From Hypholoma sublateritium FD-334 SS-4 (lineage: Eukaryota; Basidiomycota; Agaricomycetes; Agaricales; Strophariaceae), in NCBI GenBank assembly GCA_000827495.1, contig KN817531.1:446444-510443 (forward strand): a DNA stretch of 64,000 bases, read 5' to 3'. Under the pieces are notes generated by a model. It was not told the origin of the DNA. It searched no databases and worked only from the letters and a program-made list of their open reading frames with translations. Position 1 is the stretch's first letter. The number at the start of each line of letters is the position of its first letter. The translations under genes and the position numbers were made by a program. This document shows, one piece after another, positions 58,979-64,000 of the stretch.

Positions 58979-59816
58979 GCTGAGAAATTAGTACCAGTGT
59001 GGCGGGAACTGAGAAGACTTGGAGAAGACGTCGACAACACCTTTGTTATGAACTTGAAGTTGCACAGCACCAGCACAGCACCATCATATCGTTCATCTGA
59101 GTTATTTTTGGCGCCCATTGACAATGATTAATGAATACTGAGTACTTGATCACATAGCTCTTCGAATTCAGGATTTTCATTGCACATTGACAAAGGCAAG
59201 AGAATGCCACTATACTCAGCGTTTTCAGCTAGCTCACGAATTGCGCCAAGCTGCGAGTTTACGCTTGGCTTGCGTCGCGGCGTCTGAGATCTGATCCTGA
59301 CTCCATCGACCCCATGCTTTATTGCATAATTGACAGCGGGCGCCCTAGTACACCTATAACTGACTCGTACAGCCCTTCTATCAATCGCCATAGCCCGCAT
59401 GGCAATGTACCGGCTTTTGGCCCGGCCTCATTTTGGGAGGCGCGACTTTCCAAGTTCGTGCTCGATGTCCCCACCCAACTATGAAGATGCGCAGACGCAG
59501 CCCACAGCCACCGTTGTCCTCTTTCGAGCTCAAGACTAGTTCCAGAACCCAACGGGAAGATAGAACTGACGACGACGTGCCATCATGTGCCCCCATAGGG
59601 TAGTTCCGTAGCCGCTCTCCACGATGTTGCCATTCTTCCTGAAATCCAAGATGTTATTGGTACCCTAAATACCTACTAAATACAGAAGCATGCAACTAGC
59701 GCGGACATTCTCGTAACTTGCGCACCCGCGCCCTTTGCAGTGTCCCCAGCATATGGCAGTGCGTCGGGCGTCCAAGTACATCTGTCACTGACTTTTGACA
59801 CATCCCGCATCAAATT
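58979..59816. other. Intergenic between the TPR gene and the RFNLNNYR-family gene
   Basis: 838 bases. A minus-strand frame ending at 59128 contains a protein-like stretch (AIRELAENAEYSGILLPLSM, then CNENPEFEELCDQVLSIH and stop). It may be the last exon of a lost gene, but no upstream exon or domain could be tied to it. The rest shows nothing. Confidence 0.35.
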
Positions 59817-62800
59817 CTAATCTCCTGCCCATTTACGCTTCTCAACCCGGTGAGTCTTCTTCGCACTATCAACACCGCCACGACCATCACCAACACGCGG
59901 AGCGGCACTGACGACGTGCGACCGCTTGCTCGTGGACGGCGCAGCAGAATTGACAACAACAACGCGCCGCGGAGTCTCTACCGCCCCGCCCGTAGGGGTC
60001 GCCGCTGCATGGTTCCTGGCCGTCGTCATTACCTGGCCCTTGGTCATCGCCGTCGCCTGGCCCGTCGTCGTCGCCACAGCGCCCTTCGCCGGCACAGCCA
60101 CCGGCCGCGCCTTCCGCGGCGGGCCGATCTTGACCTCGCTGAGATCGCGCAGCGCCGCCGTGCTGGGCTTCGAGTGCCACTGCGGGCGCGGCCGTTGCTG
60201 CTCTCCCGCGCGCCGCTCCGGCGTACCCGCGCGTGCACTAGGAGTGCGCGACAGAGCGGCGGGGGCCGGTGTTGCCGGAGGGACTTTCTCCCGGCGATTT
60301 AGTGCTGGGGGCGGGGCCGTCGATTTGCGCGGCGCGGGCTCGGACCAGGGGATGATCGGCGGGGGGATCGCCTTGCGCGTCAGCGGTGGGGCTGAGGGGG
60401 GCAAGGTAGGCGATGGGGATTTGATGCAGCGCTTCAGCCGCTTAAGCGGGCGCGCGGGTTCGATGTCGGGGCTCGGGGTGTTGTCGATGTCGGACTGGGC
60501 GGCGGACGCCGGTGCTGCGGGGCGCTGCACAAACGTTGTCGACGACATCGAGACGCCAGCCCGGGAACTAGATGGGCCCTTTTGTGCTTTGTTTCTACTA
60601 CCGCCGGGTAATGCCAGAGACGGGCCATTATTTCGATCACTTCCCCCGTTGCTATCGTTGGTGAGCACAGCGATAGGCGGAATCCAGGGTGAATGTTTGT
60701 TAGTCGCATTTCTGGAGGCCTGCCCCTTTGAGGAAAGCTGGCTATCTTTCGCGTTGGCGCTCTGCATAGTTGACGACGGAAGAACACCTGGACATGTGGC
60801 TTTCAGGATAGGCCGGGGGTCACCAGTATGGCCGTCCTCATCGCTGTCATCGATGACATGGATCGGTGGGATGCCAGTTAAGATGTTGCCAGCCGCAACT
60901 TGTCTCTGTGCAGCAGGCGTATCCCGTTTCTCGGCGCTAGACACAGCCAGCGACGGAGCAGGAAGAGTGTCTTCTAAAGAGGCGGCTTGGACGATTGGTG
61001 AGCGGTGTGCACCATCTTCTGCCCCATGAGAGGGAGGCGGAATGCATGGTGCACTTTCGGCAACCGCAGTTGCATCCGCGCAAGGTTCGTCCTGCTCCAT
61101 ATCGGCTCCGGGAACTGCCAGCGACAGGGGAGGAGTATCTCTCGGCGTGACGTCCGGCGAGGCGGATTGGGCGATGCTGGTGCTGCTATTATCGTCGACG
61201 GAGGTGTTCATTGGCGACAATTCGCCCCGAAGACTGTGATCAGGCGCGCCGTGGAATGATTGCTCCTCCGACGTGGACACGCAGTTGTCCGCATCGTTCA
61301 TTTGCTCCTCCCGCGGTATGTCTTGCGGAGGGACAAGTGGTGCCATATCCCCAGGAATCGTACTCAGAGAAGTAGAGGTTGGCCCTTGTGCCAAAGGTAG
61401 ATTACTGGAATCAGCATCCATCAGCATGTTTAGATCGTGGGGATCGCCCGGCGCGTGCTGTATATCTCGTTCATCATCGGGTTGAATCTGCAAGGGTAGG
61501 GCGGCAGGGCCATTCTCGTTGGGTTGACTCGCGTGTACGTTGTCCGCCGCATGAGTTATGTCAACTTCCACTGCAGACGGGGCGACAATGAGAGGGGGAG
61601 ATGGTGTGCGCGGTGATATCCTCACATCACGCATGTATCGGGTGGCAGGAGGATGTCCGCTCCCCGCATCATACATAACGCGTGCTGTAGAAAATGATGT
61701 CAGTAAATGCGATAGATACGTCAAACAGATAGCACTCACTTGGGTCTGATTTTGCGATGCCGTTTGAACTAAGCCCACGAAGCTCGTCCATGTTTGCGTT
61801 GGGATCCCGGACGCGTTCCATAAATTCCGCAAAATCCGCCTCCATGCTATCCAGTCGGTCCATGATACTCCTTTGTCCCACCGGCCCCTTCTTCCGTCGG
61901 CTGCGCCCAGCCTCCTGTTCTAGAGTGGGGCCTTCCTCGACTTCATCAACGACGATGGCGTTGCTCGAAGTCGCGCCTACCGGGATACCAGGGACAGTGG
62001 GCTGTGCAGACACAGCCTGCTTCGACAGGCGACGCTTCTTCATGTACCGCACACCATCGCACAGCTCGTGCTCTGGAGCCTCTGCTGGGATCCCAAGAAT
62101 ATCGCGAATGGCGGAGACGTCCGCGGCCAGACCCTCCATGCGCTCGGCGAGCGCCGTTATTGCCTGAGCTGTGGCCTTGATGCCGTCGACTGCTGAGCTA
62201 TCGGGGGCGGTGTTCTGCTGAGCCTGTTCTGCCTGCTGGGTCGCGTCTGCCTTCCGGGCGATGAGGGCTTCTTTCGCGTAGTTGAATACGAGATCTTGCC
62301 GCGATGCGAGAAGATCCAATTTCTCCATGAGCTTTGCCGCGAGACGCCCCTGGCCGGGTACCAATGGCGATGAAGGTGTCGGGATTGGCTGGTTATGTAT
62401 TCCATAGTTACTCGTTGAAGCAAATGTCGAATGAGCAGTGGGAACCGTTGGCGGAGTCCCACTTGTGAAAGTAGAATGACCACCGTGAGGTGCAAAGTTT
62501 TCCCTTACGCTGGGTTGATGGGTGAAGTATCCAGGCTGGATATCCATGTCCACATGAGCAGTAGGCACATTTCTGTGCATATCTCTCGGGGAGGCGTTGA
62601 AACGTAATTCGTTATCGTTGAATGGGAAGTTGGAGGGTGTGCGCTAGCGGCAACGTTGTGAACACAGTCGTATGAACGAATAACATGGAAGCTTACCACT
62701 GTTCCCGGAGGTAAACTCCAGGCTGTAGGTTGGTGAGCGGCACCCGTCGAAGGTTGTACCGCTGGAGATGAAACGGTCGAGCGACGATGGTTGGGAACTC

Positions 62801-62849
62801 GGTAATTGTTGAGATTGAAGCGTTCATCGAGTCTGTGATTTGGGTCCAT
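59817..62849 (-). CDS. Disordered nuclear-type protein, paralog of the chromodomain protein's N-terminus
   Basis: Three exons (62849-62697, 62643-61740, 61684-59817) give 974 aa. The start is the ATG at 62849; the frame extends upstream only via a TTG. Shared with the 2064-aa chromodomain protein are RFNLNNYR (residues 10-17) and the block RSIMDRLDSMEADFAEFMERVRDPNA (near 307-335). The latter corresponds to RSVMERLDSQQ...WMEKMKDPHA there. Other features: a helical segment (MEKLDLLASRQDLVFNYAKEALI), KKRRLSK, then RSRRKKGP. A candidate SUMO-binding stretch IHVIDDSDEDG lies near 622-636. The tail is basic and Pro-rich, EPARPLKRLKR to HRVEKRKWAGD, and looks like nuclear localisation signals. No zinc finger or chromodomain. 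Otherwise low-complexity; function unknown. Two decayed copies of its third exon lie at 54.2-55.0 kb. Confidence 0.78.
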
Positions 62850-63162
62850 CGCACTTCGTGACAGTTGCAGAGACAAGATATTGACTGAAACTTGCAGAGT
62901 TGAGTGACCCAGCTAGGCCGAGCATTGTCTTATCCTGACAAGTGGCGTGGAACAGGCGTGTAAGAGTGTGTAAGTTTAGATCCAGTTACAGCCAAGAGCA
63001 GTATGTATTTGCGACAAAGCTCTGTTCTTACCTAATCCGCCAACCGGATCAATACGGGTAAGTCGATTGTCCTCCGTTGCTGTGACTGATTTTAATTCAC
63101 TGCAGCTTACTGCGCACTGCCTCGCACCGCTCATGCCACATGCCAAGAACCTGAATGAGCGC
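62850..63162. other. Intergenic upstream of the RFNLNNYR-family gene
   Basis: 313 bases between the start of this gene and the stop of the next minus-strand gene. No motif noticed. Confidence 0.5.
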
Positions 63163-64000
63163 CTATTTTCCCGCAGTTGGCAAGCCCACATCACACTTCT
63201 CTATCCACTTCTGTATCGCCCCTGGGGAATTCCACAGCGAACTGCTCCGTCGCTGTCTTGCCCTCGCCCAGTCCTCTTCCCAACACCGTCGGATATCGAT
63301 ATCCTGCAGCTCCGCTTTCGTGGCCTCCCTCCGCCATGGACGCGTTTCGGTGGGGCTAGGCCACCGCACGTCTCCTTGGCGCCACCAGCTCCACGATGGC
63401 TGAGAGCTGGGACGCTCTTCGTTATTCACCGCTTCCTCTACCCGCTTGCGTTTCCCGCTGCGATTCGCTGCCACGTCATTGGTGACTCGCCTGGCCTCGG
63501 AGTGCGAGTGTTGCATGTCCCAAGCGGTGCTTACGGGACGATGAGTTGAAGTCGTTGGGATAACTTGTGGAACACTGCTGAACGATACCACCAAGGAGCC
63601 CGCTGGTGCTGTATCACGATTCTTGCCTGTGTCTACGAGATCGAGGGGTGGAGCTGTTGTCGATATCTTCAAGCGCTTCGCCGGGGGAGAATTTCGGATT
63701 TCTCGGGCTGATTGGCCGGTCAAATCGACACGAGTCGCCGCGGGCAAAGTTACCTCGGCGTGCGCATGGACTACTGGTGAGCCGTCATGTCTCTGCAGAT
63801 CTTCGGGCCTGGGGCTCTCACATTCTAGGAACAACATAAATATATCTCTGGAAACGCTGGTGAAGAATGTGGAAGCTTACGATGCCGCGGTGACTTCGTC
63901 AGGTCTATAAGAATAACAGGACTTGCACCATTGTTGTACCCAGATTCGGTGGTAATGATTGGATGCGGAGAGGGTGCGCGCCCCGATATTTCTACATCTT
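63163..64000 (-). CDS. C-terminal part of an unidentified nuclear-type protein (cut by window edge)
   Basis: Runs off the right edge, so the start is missing. Two exons are visible: 64000-63882 (or 63881 with the split base) and 63824-63163, joined by an intron with GTAAGC donor and TAG acceptor. The upstream exon contains SPVILIDLTKSPRH, a textbook-like SUMO-interacting motif. The downstream exon has PPAKRLKIS and GKRKRVEEA (basic, nuclear-signal-like) and ends in a Trp- and charge-rich segment: LQDIDIRRCWEEDWARARQRR, then GAIQKWIEKCDVGLPTAGK. No family recognised. It shares strand and character, but no clear sequence identity, with the two RFNLNNYR genes to the left. Confidence 0.65.

Noticed and set aside
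1..64000. Transposons, tRNA or rRNA genes, CRISPR
   Set aside because: No transposase or reverse-transcriptase motifs, long terminal or inverted repeats, or tRNA-like cloverleaf sequences were noticed; short or very degraded ones could have been missed without a search tool.

Overview
The window looks like nuclear DNA of a basidiomycete fungus, most likely an agaricomycete. Genes carry many short introns (mostly 45-70 nt, GT-AG). They encode eukaryotic housekeeping proteins (plasma-membrane H+-ATPase, ER UDP-glucose:glycoprotein glucosyltransferase, NMD3, a syntaxin-6/Tlg1-type SNARE). Several proteins belong to families expanded in Agaricomycetes: DUF6534-type seven-helix proteins, a multi-exon P450, and a TPR protein with the 'MDPVTTTLAVITFATA' N-terminus. 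All exon structures were built by hand from splice signals, reading frame and family motifs. For PMA1, NMD3, the P450, the 7TM gene at 32 kb, the histidine phosphatase, the SNARE, the chromodomain gene, its neighbour, and the TPR gene, the exon lengths sum to a multiple of three.

Layout. 1-4.8 kb: gene-poor GC-rich DNA ending in a CT-rich promoter tract. 4.8-8.1 kb: PMA1 (+). 8.1-11.3 kb: no convincing gene. 11.3-17.7 kb: UGGT (-), divergent from NMD3 (+, 18.0-20.0 kb) across 288 bp. 20.1-23.4 kb: two tandem DUF6534 genes (-). 24.9-27.1 kb: P450 (+). 28.3-29.8 kb: third DUF6534 gene. 32.1-33.4 kb: another multi-pass membrane protein (+). 34.6-35.5 kb: broken TPR gene. 36.0-37.1 kb: histidine phosphatase (+). 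37.4-38.9 kb: Ser-rich single-pass membrane protein (-). 39.4-43.0 kb: fourth and fifth DUF6534 genes. 44.6-45.7 kb: t-SNARE (+). 46.5-64 kb: four genes, all on the minus strand. These are a 2064-aa protein with a zinc-finger half and a chromodomain, a TPR protein, a 974-aa relative of the chromodomain protein's N-terminal region, and a gene cut by the right edge.

The most distinctive observations are as follows. (1) All five DUF6534 paralogs contain a 13-nt microexon at the same place and phase; the P450 has a 14-nt microexon through its I-helix motif, and the histidine phosphatase an 8-nt one. (2) A local gene family at the right end shares an N-terminal RFNLNNYR motif and a second C-terminal block. 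It has two decayed copies of one member's 3' exon lying between the living genes. (3) Three of these right-end proteins carry candidate SUMO-interacting motifs beside KR-rich stretches, which suggests a local group of nuclear proteins. (4) The chromodomain protein has an incomplete PHD-like finger whose missing cysteine pair may be supplied by a pair downstream.

No rRNA, tRNA, CRISPR array, intact transposon or recognisable secondary-metabolite core enzyme was seen.
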